Notes: generated from the sequence alone by a model not told the origin. Counted from the stretch's first letter, positions 1 to 7,785 are shown. The stretch is 12,500 nucleotides of DNA from Chrysomallon squamiferum (GCA_012295275.1 CM022674.1:3710610-3723109); one strand, 5' to 3'. Made by a program: numbers and translations.

Positions 1-352
1 TTTTTTTTTTTTTTTTTTTTTTTTCTTATACAAGCTGTTGATTTTAGGAGTGTTCAGGCAATAAAAGGGAGAGGGTAAAAAAAAAAATAAAAAAATAAAA
101 AAATACAGCAGCTGTGATTTCTAAATCCAGATGAGTATAAACAGCATCGAATTTAAATATGGCGAGTATACATGAAGGTTGTTTTTTTTTTTTTTTTTGT
201 CTGTTACTAAGAAAAAAGGATGAGTAAGATGTCATCTTGTTTTTTTTTTTTTGTCTCTTTGCAAGTTTAAATGAAGTGTAGAGGCCTTGTCTATAATTTA
301 TTTTACAAAACTGCATTGTCATGCCTCAGTTCACATAATTTTAAGTACGTAG

Positions 353-355
<3 letters not shown>
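1..355. other. AT-rich DNA with poly-T runs, no gene seen
   Basis: T24 opens the window. Two similar poly-T units, T17-GTCT (182-198) and T13-GTCT (240-252), lie about 55 bases apart. Open frames here are A/T low-complexity artefacts. Confidence 0.7.

Positions 356-431
<76 letters not shown>
356..431 (+). repeat. (GA)n microsatellite, about 38 units
   Basis: An uninterrupted GA run opens a much longer purine-rich tract. Open frames across it encode only Arg-Glu or Ser-Leu runs. Confidence 0.98.
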
Positions 432-434
<3 letters not shown>

Positions 435-680
435 TGGTAAGAGGGAGAGAAGGAAAGAAAGAGAGAAAGAGAAAGGCAGAAGGAAAAAAGAAATAAAATA
501 AACATTGAAAGAAAGATGAACAAAAGAAAACGAAAGAAAATGAAATGAAATCAGGAAGAAAGAAATAAATAAAAATAAACAATGAAAGAAAGATGAACAA
601 AAGAAAAGAAAGAATACGAAATAAATAAAGAAAAAATGAAATAAAAGTAAGAATGAAATAAATAAAGAAAAAGGATATGA
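432..680 (+). repeat. Purine-rich tract with a 77-bp tandem duplication
   Basis: Almost all bases are A or G. A segment near 496-537 (ataaacattgaaagaaagat and following bases) recurs with few changes at 573-613, giving a period of 77. A smaller unit, gaaataaataaagaaaaa, recurs near 618 and 655. No gene seen. Confidence 0.7.
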
Positions 681-1002
681 CACTAGAAATACGGAAGTAT
701 ATTTATATGAATCACATGTTGATTACGAAACATGAGAGAACAAAAAAAAAAAAATGTATTTACTCAGTTTAGTTTATTAATTACATCAACACGGAAATTG
801 TCTGCAAGGGGCGATTCCAAAATTATTTATGGTAGTTCTCTCTGAATTGTGTACCTATTGTTTGATTTGTTTGTCTGTTTGTCTGTGAGTTTTGTGTGTG
901 TGTCTGTGCATGCACCGTGTGCGTGAAGAAAAACAAAAACAAAGAAGTTTTAAATAAATAAAATAATTCTCAACATGGCTTTATTGAAAAAGTACGCCTT
1001 TA

Positions 1003-1003
<1 letters not shown>
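681..1003. other. Intergenic AT-rich DNA, no gene seen
   Basis: Mixed sequence with an A13 run (about 742-754) and a short TG-rich stretch (about 860-925). No exon signals stand out. Confidence 0.5.
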
Positions 1004-1070
<67 letters not shown>

Positions 1071-1097
1071 TTATTATTATTATTATTTTTTTTTTTT
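1004..1097 (+). repeat. (ATT)n microsatellite ending in poly-T
   Basis: A nearly pure ATT run with one interruption near 1069, passing into T12. Confidence 0.97.
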
Positions 1098-1203
1098 CGC
1101 CTATTTTATACTAACGTTCTGTTAAGTGGGTTATTTTACATTTACCATTTTTAACACTGGCATCTACTGTTCTCATTATTCCTCTCATCATTATTATTGC
1201 ATT

Positions 1204-1226
1204 ATCATCATCATCATCATCATCAT
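1204..1226 (+). repeat. (TCA)n microsatellite
   Basis: A short TCA run flanked by ATT-rich sequence. Confidence 0.9.
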
Positions 1227-1336
1227 TGTGACAGGAAGATGGAAGGAAGAAAGGATGAATATTAACGGAGAAAGTTGTTAGGTACAGGTTTTATAATTAT
1301 GTTTTCTTTTTTTTATTATTATCATTATTCTCATCT

Positions 1337-1337
<1 letters not shown>

Positions 1338-1392
<55 letters not shown>

Positions 1393-1421
1393 GCTACTAC
1401 TGCTATTACTACTACTACTAT

Positions 1422-1455
<34 letters not shown>

Positions 1456-1492
1456 GTTACTACTACTATTACTGTTAGTATTATTATTATTA
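1338..1492 (+). repeat. Compound (ATT)n-(ACT)n-(ATT)n microsatellite
   Basis: A pure ATT run changes near 1393 into ACT/TGCT triplets and returns to ATT near 1480. The open frame across it encodes poly-Tyr and is not a gene. Confidence 0.97.
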
Positions 1493-1616
1493 TACTTATA
1501 TTTATAATTGTCTTTTATTTCGCTTTATTATTTATAACTTATTAAAATTATTATTTTACCGTACTTTACTTACTTACGTATTTAAAAAAACAAAACAAAA
1601 AAAAACGGTTTTGTTA

Positions 1617-1628
1617 AGAGAGAGAGAG

Positions 1629-1706
<78 letters not shown>
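1617..1706 (+). repeat. (GA)n microsatellite, second copy
   Basis: A GA run of about 90 bases with one AAA interruption near 1629-1632. Confidence 0.98.
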
Positions 1707-1710
<4 letters not shown>

Positions 1711-2062
1711 ATAATACAAAGTCTGTCTCGCTGTCTTTATTCTCGTCTTGCGCTAATACTAAGATGTCACGACTACAGAAATATTATCTGAAATTAAAGC
1801 ACGACTATTTCACACCCGACACTAATACCTGATATAACTTGATCCCACCCAACAGAACCTTTATACTTCGTGTCTATTGCACATTATTTACTATACTTGC
1901 GACACAGTGGAATATATATATAGATAGGTATAGAAGTGAAGATATGTAAGGGAAGTAATTCTCCGTTAAGCGGGGGGGTAAATGAAATTAAGGTTTACGG
2001 AGTTACCTTCCTTCCTTTTTTATAAATGTGTTCCGTCAAGGAACAAATGAATCCTTTCTTTA

Positions 2063-2065
<3 letters not shown>
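1707..2065. other. Intergenic unique DNA, no gene seen
   Basis: Moderately complex sequence between two dinucleotide tracts. It has a G7 run near 1972 but no coding signal or splice structure that I can support. Confidence 0.5.

Positions 2066-2139
<74 letters not shown>
2066..2139 (+). repeat. (CT)n microsatellite, complementary to the upstream (GA)n tracts
   Basis: About 37 CT units. In orientation it is the reverse complement of the runs at 356 and 1617. Confidence 0.98.
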
Positions 2140-2142
<3 letters not shown>

Positions 2143-2159
2143 CACAAACCTATACCACT

Positions 2160-2397
2160 GTTGCAGTAGTTGTTGCTGTCGCAATAGTAGTAGTTTAAGT
2201 TGTTGTGCATTGTAGTAGTAGTAGTAATAGAAGTAGTGGTAGTAGCAGCAGTAGTAGTTGTAGATGCAATAGTTGTTGTTTTAAACTACTACTACTTTCA
2301 GTTGTAGTAGTAGTAGTAGTAGTACCAGTGGTTCTAGTAGTAGTAGTAGTAATAGTTGTAGTGGTAGTTGTAGCAGCAACAGGAGATATACTAGCTA
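2160..2397 (+). repeat. Degenerate TAG/TTG/GTA triplet tract
   Basis: An imperfect triplet repeat (TAGTAG, TTGTTG, GTAGTA, AGCAGC). Open frames on both strands encode Ser/Val/Leu/Thr runs and are repeat artefacts. Confidence 0.85.
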
Positions 2398-3018
2398 CAC
2401 TATTATTAATAATAACAATGACAAGAAGAAAAAGAAGACACAAGAAATATTAACCATTATTTATATCTCTCTTTATTTCCGAACCATACGAAATAACTAC
2501 ATCGATAACATATAACACTGAGTTAAAAACTTAAACTAGGTAAAGTATTGTTAATTACGTAATCTGCATGAAGGAAACGTTAGTGAAATAATAATTTCAG
2601 TCAGTAACGGTTTGTTTTTCAACATATATTTCTTGAACACCGAAATTTTAAGTCGGAAAAATAAGCCCTAATGAAGAAGTAACAGACGTGATTTGAAATT
2701 ATTGACCTATTATTTCCTTCATGCAGATATTTCTTGTTTATTAAAAACACGGAGGAGGGGGGAAAGAAATTAAGGGGATTTATACATATAAATTACATGA
2801 TGTGTCGGAATATTTGATAAAGTCCAGCAATACATTTGCACGACATTCCATTCAGTCAGTTCTTAGCGTTTACAATATGGCGAAATGCGTCGGTAGAATG
2901 TATTATCATTAGTAACCTTATTCCGATTTTACAGTTCACAGAATTTCCAGTGCACGATGAAGTTAATAAATTATAAGAAATATTTTTGTTGTTTAAAAAC
3001 TATCATGGACAATCCCAG
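2398..3018. other. Intergenic unique AT-rich DNA, no gene seen
   Basis: Relatively complex sequence with no long frame and no recognised element. A short ATGGCGAAATGCG near 2877-2889 has no supported coding continuation. Confidence 0.5.
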
Positions 3019-3039
3019 TTTATTTATTTATTTGTTTGT

Positions 3040-3094
<55 letters not shown>

Positions 3095-3123
3095 TTTGTT
3101 TATTTGTTTATTTATTTATTTAT
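3019..3123 (+). repeat. (TTTA)n tetranucleotide microsatellite
   Basis: About 26 TTTA units with several TTTG variants at both ends. Confidence 0.97.
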
Positions 3124-3725
3124 TACTACTTCCTTTTTCTTTTCTTTTTTTCTTTTTTTTTTCTCTACGCTAACAAAGAAAGATACAAAAGTTCAAAATA
3201 TACAAAAACTCAATTAAAATACTGTAAGTGTCTTTCAGGAGAAATTTGTTTTGGTTGTTGTTGTTGTTGAAAAAACATCTTCTTCGTAGTTCCAGAACAA
3301 AGGAAAACTGTTTTTCTTTAGTGTGGAGCGAAGAGTCTATGGAGGAAATTAAAGCGACGAAAAGAGGTTTGTCGTTCCAGCAACAGAAAAACCGAAAAGT
3401 AACTTCTAATGTTTTAGTGATGTTAACAACTCCGAAATATTTGTATCCTTAGTTTGTGGTGCATAGTCTTTTAGGAGGAAATTATAGAAAGAAGTAATAA
3501 TTTCCGTTCAGGCACAACTAATAATAGTTATAAGACGTGGCAACCAATCAGCAGCGATCTTTTGTTGATGACGTCAGAAACATTGAAGCTGAATGGGTAA
3601 TAAGTTGCAGCTCATCATGCACTGAAGCATCTGAAATGATAAATAAATAAATAAATAAACATCTAACATGAAACGCAAGGATGTAACTAAGTAAGTCTAT
3701 ATATAAATAAATCAGTAACTAAGAA
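3124..3725. other. Unique intergenic DNA with a CCAAT-CRE pair, no supported gene
   Basis: A plus-strand frame at 3228-3452 (74 codons from GTG) has no recognisable content and spans a TTG run. Near 3544-3576 there are CCAATCAG and a perfect TGACGTCA. An (AATA)n run lies at 3640-3659. Confidence 0.45.
3544..3576. promoter_or_regulatory. CCAAT box and CRE (TGACGTCA) pair
   Basis: CCAAT (3544-3548) is followed 20 bases later by the full palindromic CRE (3569-3576). NF-Y and CREB/ATF sites often occur together in promoters or enhancers. No transcript start or gene is seen next to them. Confidence 0.3.
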
Positions 3726-3809
3726 TAAAAATAATAAGAAGAACAAGAAGAAAAAAAGAACAACAACAACAAAAACAACAACAATAATAACAACAACAAC
3801 AACAACAAC

Positions 3810-3860
<51 letters not shown>

Positions 3861-3862
3861 CA

Positions 3863-3896
<34 letters not shown>

Positions 3897-3945
3897 CAAC
3901 AATAATGATAACAATAAAAACAACAACAAAAACAATAATAATAAC

Positions 3946-3980
<35 letters not shown>

Positions 3981-3995
3981 TAATAATAATAATAC
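3726..3995 (+). repeat. Long degenerate AAT/AAC triplet tract
   Basis: About 270 bases of alternating AAT and AAC blocks with AAG at the left end. Minus-strand frames encode poly-Leu/Tyr/Cys and are artefacts. Confidence 0.95.
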
Positions 3996-4008
3996 GTTAA
4001 ATACAATA

Positions 4009-4014
4009 TTTATA
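4009..4014 (-). terminator. Weak candidate poly(A) signal (TATAAA)
   Basis: On the minus strand, no AATAAA appears between the exon 3 stop and the TTTA tract near 3123. TATAAA at 4014-4009, about 320 nt after the stop, is a known weak variant hexamer and is followed by T-rich triplet DNA. The real 3' end could lie elsewhere. Confidence 0.2.
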
Positions 4015-4331
4015 TCATAATCTCAAAATCTGAAACTTATCGATCGTATGACTTGTTTCTCAGTATACGAGCGGGAAATTCAGTATTGTGACGTAATACG
4101 TGATTCCATATGTAGCGTCATATGATTTTGATTTAGAGATGACACTAGAGAGCAATTATTTCATTGGCTACTGGGTTTTTTTTTACATTTAGCAGAAAGA
4201 CGTCGCTTATTTGTACCTTCCCACTAACAGGAAAACACGGAGACAAGGCCCTTTGTTGGGCGTGGGCTTCGGATTCTGGTTTGGAACGGGAAAATGACGA
4301 AATAGGAGGCAGTACCTGTGGTTTGTTAGAG
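4015..4331 (-). other. Probable 3' UTR of the chitin-binding gene
   Basis: This stretch follows the repaired stop codon and is less repetitive than the DNA beyond it. The unrepaired frame stays open to 4145. Near 4089-4128 it holds bZIP-like sites (TGACGTAA and GCGTCATA) and CATATG motifs of unknown meaning. Confidence 0.4.
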
Positions 4332-4533
4332 TTAGACGCACTGGAGAACAACTTCGTCGATGGTGACGTTGCATGGCAACCCAGGGTGCCGGCGTTGCCG
4401 AATCTTTCGATCATTGTGACAAGGTAGGCGTTGATGAGGGCGTTCATTGCCAGGCACTGCTCGGAGGTGACGTTGCTGCCGACGAAGTCCAGAGTGATTT
4501 GTCTGCGTTTGTTGGAGTGATTGACGGTGCAGC
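4332..4533 (-). CDS. Exon 3: cysteine-containing C-terminal segment of the chitin-binding matrix protein
   Basis: The exon begins after acceptor TTCCAG (4534 side) with GC, which completes the Arg codon left by exon 2 (C|GC); the next codon is Cys567. The segment has a hydrophobic, probably helical stretch (LAMNALINAYLVTMIERFG, 593-611), cysteines at 567, 592, 618, 620 and 631, and three N-glycosylation sequons (NHS 570, NVT 586, NVT 621). Read directly, the frame changes near 4375-4376. One extra C there gives a short Cys-rich ending, CNVTIDEVVLQCV, and a TAA at 4334-4332. Codons on both sides of the break mostly end in C or G, as in the rest of the gene. Without the extra base the frame runs open to 4145, adding a less protein-like tail. 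I do not recognise the domain; it looks like a compact disulfide-bonded module. Confidence 0.72.
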
Positions 4534-4540
4534 CTGGAAC

Positions 4541-4560
4541 GAAAGTGAAAGCGAAAGTAA
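4541..4560 (-). promoter_or_regulatory. Pyrimidine tract of the intron 2 acceptor, shared with intron 1
   Basis: On the plus strand this reads gaaagtgaaagcgaaagtaa, so the transcript carries three CUUUC-type units before the CAG. The same 20 bases occur at the intron 1 acceptor (6799-6818). CU-rich tracts like this serve as polypyrimidine tracts and can bind PTB-like splicing factors; that binding is inference here. Confidence 0.7.
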
Positions 4561-4629
4561 GATAAATGATGGCTGAGATTTCTTTTAATTTTATTTTCTT
4601 TTTCTATTTTTTCTTTTGGTCAAGTTGTA

Positions 4630-4800
4630 TAAAGAAAGAAAGTGAGAAAGAGAGAAAAAAAAAAAAGAAAGAAAGAAAAGATCGATGAAAAAGAAATAGA
4701 GAAAGAAAGAAAGATAAGAAAGAATAATGAAAGAACGTGATATTGGAGTGAAAGATTGAAACCGGAATGAGAGTCGTAGAAAGATTAGACAAAAAAAGAA
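4630..4800 (+). repeat. GA/GAAA-rich tract in intron 2
   Basis: Purine-rich low-complexity DNA (AAAGAAAG, GAGAAAG). On the transcript strand it is a long pyrimidine tract upstream of nothing coding; its frames are artefacts. Confidence 0.8.
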
Positions 4801-4980
4801 GAGAAACAAATGAGGTTAAGGAGAAATAATAAGCGAACAGAAATACACATAAATATTTTTTGTACTTTCTTCTCTCTCTCTCTCTCTCTTTAACGATCTC
4901 TTAAAATTTTCAAAAAATACACAGGATATTTTATTAAGTAAAACTATCAAATATTGTATATAACCAAAAATTTCATGTCC

Positions 4981-5001
4981 TTTTTTTTTTTTTTTTTTTT
5001 T
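4981..5001 (+). repeat. Poly-T run (T21) in intron 2
   Basis: An uninterrupted homopolymer. Confidence 0.98.
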
Positions 5002-5087
5002 ATGTTATCGGACCTTGCTTTTAACGATCTCAAAGACTCAAAGACTCAGTAAAACTTATGTTGGTACACAAGATTTAATATCCAACA

Positions 5088-5135
5088 ATATATATATATA
5101 TATAAAAAAAAAAAAAAAAAAAAAAAAAATTTTTT
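5088..5135 (+). repeat. (TA)n-A26-T6 block next to the intron 2 donor
   Basis: On the transcript strand the donor GTAAGTAG is followed within a few bases by A6, a 26-base U run and (AU)n. U-rich stretches just past a donor can help U1 recruitment through TIA-1-like proteins; that role is inferred. Confidence 0.9.
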
Positions 5136-5143
5136 CTACTTAC

Positions 5144-6795
5144 GCTGTGGTGGTACAGATGGTGGTCGTTGGATTCCAGCAAGTGGGTTCTGATAAGTGG
5201 ATACCCCGTAGGAGCTAAGGAGTCCTCCAAGAGAGTTTCTGCCGTAGGCGCGAGTTCCAAGAGGAGCAACTGTTATGGGCGTCAGGGTGGGTATTATTGG
5301 AGGGCAAGGCAAGTTGGGGTCCACCCCACAGGGAGGGAGTGGTGGAGGTAAGAGGGGAGGGAGGAGCGGACCAATCACAATGACGGTTGGTTTCCCGCTG
5401 GATGCCGGGGTTGTCTTTTTGGGTGAGACTGTCGTCTTCTTCCCAAACCAACTCGGTGGCATTGGGTAAGGTATTAAGATGGGCATGCCCATACCGCCCA
5501 TCGACCCGCCTCCCATACCGCCCATAGACCCGCCTCCCATCCCGCCCATAGACCCGCCTCCCATACCGCCCATAGACCCGCCTCCCATACCGCCCATAGA
5601 CCCGCCTCCCATACCGCCCATCGATCCACCGCCCATAGACCCACCACTCATTCCGCCCATAGACCCGCCTCCCATTCCGCCCATGGAACCGCCTCCCATA
5701 GACCCTCCTCCCATACCACCGCCAGACATTACGTTGTTCCGAACATGGCGGGCAGCAGCATCATCATCATCGGCGGCCTCTTCTTCATCTGGCTGGTCGG
5801 GTACTTCTTCTGGTACGACGGCGGTAGATACGCCTTGTTGAAGTACTTCGACTGAACCTGCTGCATGGGCTGCATCGGGTACGTCATCATGGGCTGCATC
5901 GGCTGCATGGGATACATCGGCTGCATGGGATACGACGGCTGAGGCTGGGGATACATCTGTGGCCTCGGGTACGACGGTTGCTGCTGGTACATTGGTTGCA
6001 TTGGCGGTGGCTGGTACTTGGGTTTCGGATAGCTGGGTTTCGGATAGCTCGGTTTCGGATAGCTTGGTTTCGGATAGCTAGGCTGAGGGTAGCTCGGATA
6101 CATGGGCGGGGGTGGGGTGGAGGTGGAGGTGGAGGTGGAGGTGGAGGGGTGGGGGCGGTTGGTACTTAGGCTGCTGGTACACCGGTTGCATCGGAGGCGG
6201 TTGATACTGAGGCTTAGGATACGTCGGCCGCTGGGGCTGCATGGGGGGCGGGGGGCGGTATTTTGGCTTTGGGGGTGGGGGTGGTGGTGGGGGGGGGGGT
6301 GGTGCCGGTTTGTGATACACAGGTTGCATAGGCGGGCGCTGAGGCTGCATCATGGGTGGTGGCTGGGGCCTCATTGGAGGGGGCGGGGGTGGCTGCGGCC
6401 TCATGGGGGGAGGTGGAGGGGGAGGCTGGGGCCTCATCGGGGGAGGAGGTGGGGGGGTGGTGGCTGCATCACCGGCGGCTGCGGCTGCGGCTTCGGCTTG
6501 TAGCTGGGCGGTTTAGGGGGAGGGGCGTAAGGGTAGGCGGGCTCCGAATTGTAGGCGGGCTGCGCCCCTGCACCGCACCCCGCGTTAGACGGCCAGTCGC
6601 AGACGCTGAGGCTCGGGTTGAAGTGCAGGTTGCCCGGGCAGTCAAAGCGAATGGCCTTGTTGTGCACGCAGCGGTAGAAGACGTTGCAGTTGCTGCTGTC
6701 GGGCAGGAAGCCGAGGTCGTCGGCGTTGTTGCAGTCGACGCCTGCTGTCTGCTGCGCCGAGGAGCTCCATGATCCTGCCGTGGCACGCGAGACAA
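5144..6795 (-). CDS. Exon 2: CBM14 chitin-binding domain followed by Pro/Tyr/Met and Gly/Met repeats
   Basis: Main exon of a secreted matrix-type protein, residues 14-566 of a predicted 632. It starts after a pyrimidine-rich acceptor (TTTCCAG) and ends at a GTAAGT donor, both phase 1. In order: a six-cysteine peritrophin-A/CBM14 domain (35-87); a Pro-rich stretch with MRPQ-P(n) and QPPPMQPVY units (about 100-245); SYPKP pentapeptides (246-275); a Met/Gln/Tyr/Pro segment; a basic hinge rich in Lys and Tyr (about 331-357); Gly-Met repeats (371-452); and a Thr/Pro/Leu-rich linker with Cys504 and Cys512. It is much GC-richer than its surroundings. Four frame breaks (near 6451-6457, 6146-6155, 6108-6117 and 5750-5752) each need one extra C. 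With those four bases the exon length satisfies both intron phases. CBM14 domains bind chitin; the repeats suggest a structural, possibly crosslinked, extracellular role, which is inference. A recent pseudogene is the alternative. Confidence 0.85.
5484..5729 (-). repeat. Coding minisatellite encoding Gly-Met repeats (unit GGGSMGGM, 24 bp)
   Basis: This block of 246 nt encodes 82 residues built almost wholly of Gly, Met and Ser. The main unit is the octapeptide GGGSMGGM, with short variants such as GGGSM and a Ser-for-Gly change (GGMSGGSM). At DNA level the 24-bp copies are close to identical, including synonymous positions, which suggests recent slippage or unequal exchange. Such glycine-rich runs are common in structural extracellular proteins, but regular methionine at this density is unusual. 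Copy number may vary between alleles. Confidence 0.9.
6028..6103 (-). repeat. Coding repeat of SYPKP pentapeptides
   Basis: Five to six near-identical 15-bp units on the minus strand encode Ser-Tyr-Pro-Lys-Pro (first unit SYPQP). They are followed by looser KYQPPP, PMYP and QPSYP units down to about 5850. The Tyr-Lys-Pro composition recalls repeats of adhesive and tanned matrix proteins, where tyrosine can be oxidised to DOPA and crosslinked. That comparison rests on composition only, not on homology. Confidence 0.85.
6575..6733 (-). other. Type-2 chitin-binding domain (peritrophin-A / CBM14), inside exon 2
   Basis: Six cysteines at residues 35, 50, 56, 66, 79 and 87 give the pattern C-x14-C-x5-C-x9-C-x12-C-x7-C, which fits the CBM14 spacing. 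Aromatic residues fall in the usual places: Phe43, Phe53-Tyr54 before the third cysteine, Phe72 in a HFNP motif, and Trp81 after the fifth cysteine (CDW). Residues VFYRC and LHFNPSLSVCDWP are classic for the family. The family forms three disulfides and binds chitin in peritrophic membranes, cuticles and molluscan shell or beak matrices. The domain is complete and lies directly after the signal peptide, with no second copy in the window. Confidence 0.95.
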
Positions 6796-6798
6796 CTG

Positions 6799-6818
6799 GA
6801 AAGTGAAAGCGAAAGTAA
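6799..6818 (-). promoter_or_regulatory. Pyrimidine tract of the intron 1 acceptor, identical to that of intron 2
   Basis: The 20 bases match 4541-4560 exactly. Here they sit directly against the CCAG; in intron 2 they are a few bases further from it. The tract gives a strong 3' splice site and supports the exon 2 start at 6795. Confidence 0.75.
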
Positions 6819-6892
6819 ACGATTGTTGTTTTTAGAAAGTGAAACATGATATATTTGTTGTTTAGACGAATAGAATTAAATTAAACTAGATA

Positions 6893-6986
6893 TTAATAAT
6901 GATGATGATGATGATGACACTAATAATAATAATAATAATAATAATAATAGTAATAATAATATTAATAATAATAATAATGATAATAA
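6893..6986 (+). repeat. AAT/GAT triplet tract in intron 1
   Basis: (GAT)5 followed by AAT units with scattered changes. Confidence 0.93.
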
Positions 6987-7236
6987 ATAATTATAATTCT
7001 CAGAATTATACTCAGACGAGAAACAAACAAGCAAGCGAAACCACGAATGAATTAATTATCAGGAACTAAAGTTAGGAAAACTAAGACGAGAAAGAAGGAA
7101 AAGAAGAAGGACTAAAACAAATATAGATTAAATAAAGATAATAAAAGAAGAAGAAAAAAAAACAGCAAAATAAAATCTAAGAGTCAGAATAGCTTCTGAA
7201 TTACTGTTAATAATGACTAAGCCTAAGCAAGAAAAT

Positions 7237-7710
7237 ATTATTTAAAATCGTTAATCCAAAAAAACGGAACAATTATTTAGTTTTTCACTCACAAAAAAGG
7301 AAACATTATTTTCAATTATTACTCATAATAAAATAGAGATTATTATTTAAAATTGTCATTCATAAAAACGCCACATTATTTAAATCTTTTACTAAAAAGA
7401 AACGGTACATTATTAAAGAGCATTCTTTAAAAAAATAAAAATAAATAAAAAAATAAAAAAACATTGCATTTATGTAAGGGCAATCTTAAATATTTAACAG
7501 TATTATTCATAATAAACGGAACGTAACTTAAGAATTTTCCCTACAAGAAACGTAACATTATTCAAAATAGCTACTCATAAGAAAGAGAATACATAATTTA
7601 GCTAAAATATTTATTCATAAGAAAGAGAACATTATTTACAAAAAATTATTTCACATCAGAAAGGACACACATAATTATTTAAAATTCTTGATTATAGAAA
7701 AATAAAACAA
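7237..7710. repeat. Decayed tandem repeat with ~35-bp period in intron 1
   Basis: About eleven diverged units share the plan attattta-aaat, then ttactcataa, then gaaacggaac. Unit starts fall near 7237, 7272, 7305, 7342, 7375, 7409, 7502, 7557, 7593, 7631 and 7674, mostly 33-38 bases apart. An A-rich insert near 7430-7461 breaks the row. The pattern is obscured by AT richness and would be missed by simple-repeat masking. Confidence 0.6.
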
Positions 7711-7785
7711 AAAATCGTAAGGAAAGAAATATCTCAACGGAGATAAAATCGAACGTTAAATATAAATATAGATTATACTGATATC

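Larger units (their letters stand above)
4534..5143 (-). other. Intron 2 of the chitin-binding gene (phase 1, 610 bp)
   Basis: Its donor is GTAAGT at 5143-5138 and its acceptor TTCCAG ends at 4534. The flanking codon is split C|GC in both exons. It holds a (TA)n-A26-T6 block (5088-5135) just inside the donor, a T21 tract (4981-5001), a short (CT)n (about 4870-4889) and a long GA-rich tract (4630-4760). No coding sequence is seen in it. Confidence 0.8.

Noticed and set aside
1275-1478. Poly-Tyr frame
   Set aside because: Translation of an ATT/ACT microsatellite.
2957-3270. Leu/Tyr/Phe frames that look like membrane proteins
   Set aside because: Translations of the TTTA microsatellite; hydrophobicity is a by-product of T-rich DNA.
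3228-3452. Plus-strand 74-codon frame
   Set aside because: It starts at GTG, includes a TTG repeat and has no recognisable motif or splice partner.
4373-4576. Plus-strand frames opposite exon 3
   Set aside because: They lie antisense to a phase-matched coding exon and have no features of their own.
5479-5841. Plus-strand frame encoding PPIPPIDPP repeats
   Set aside because: It is the complement of the Gly-Met repeat of the minus-strand exon, which has splice sites, a signal peptide and a CBM14 domain in its support.
5729-6103. Separate 124-residue Tyr/Pro/Met gene on the minus strand
   Set aside because: Composition and repeats continue on both sides across frame breaks, and the exon length only fits the introns when all parts are one exon.
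6102-6772. Plus-strand frames rich in Gly, Val, Arg and Ala across exon 2
   Set aside because: They arise from the GC-rich complement of the poly-Pro and CBM14 coding region; no domain or start supports them.
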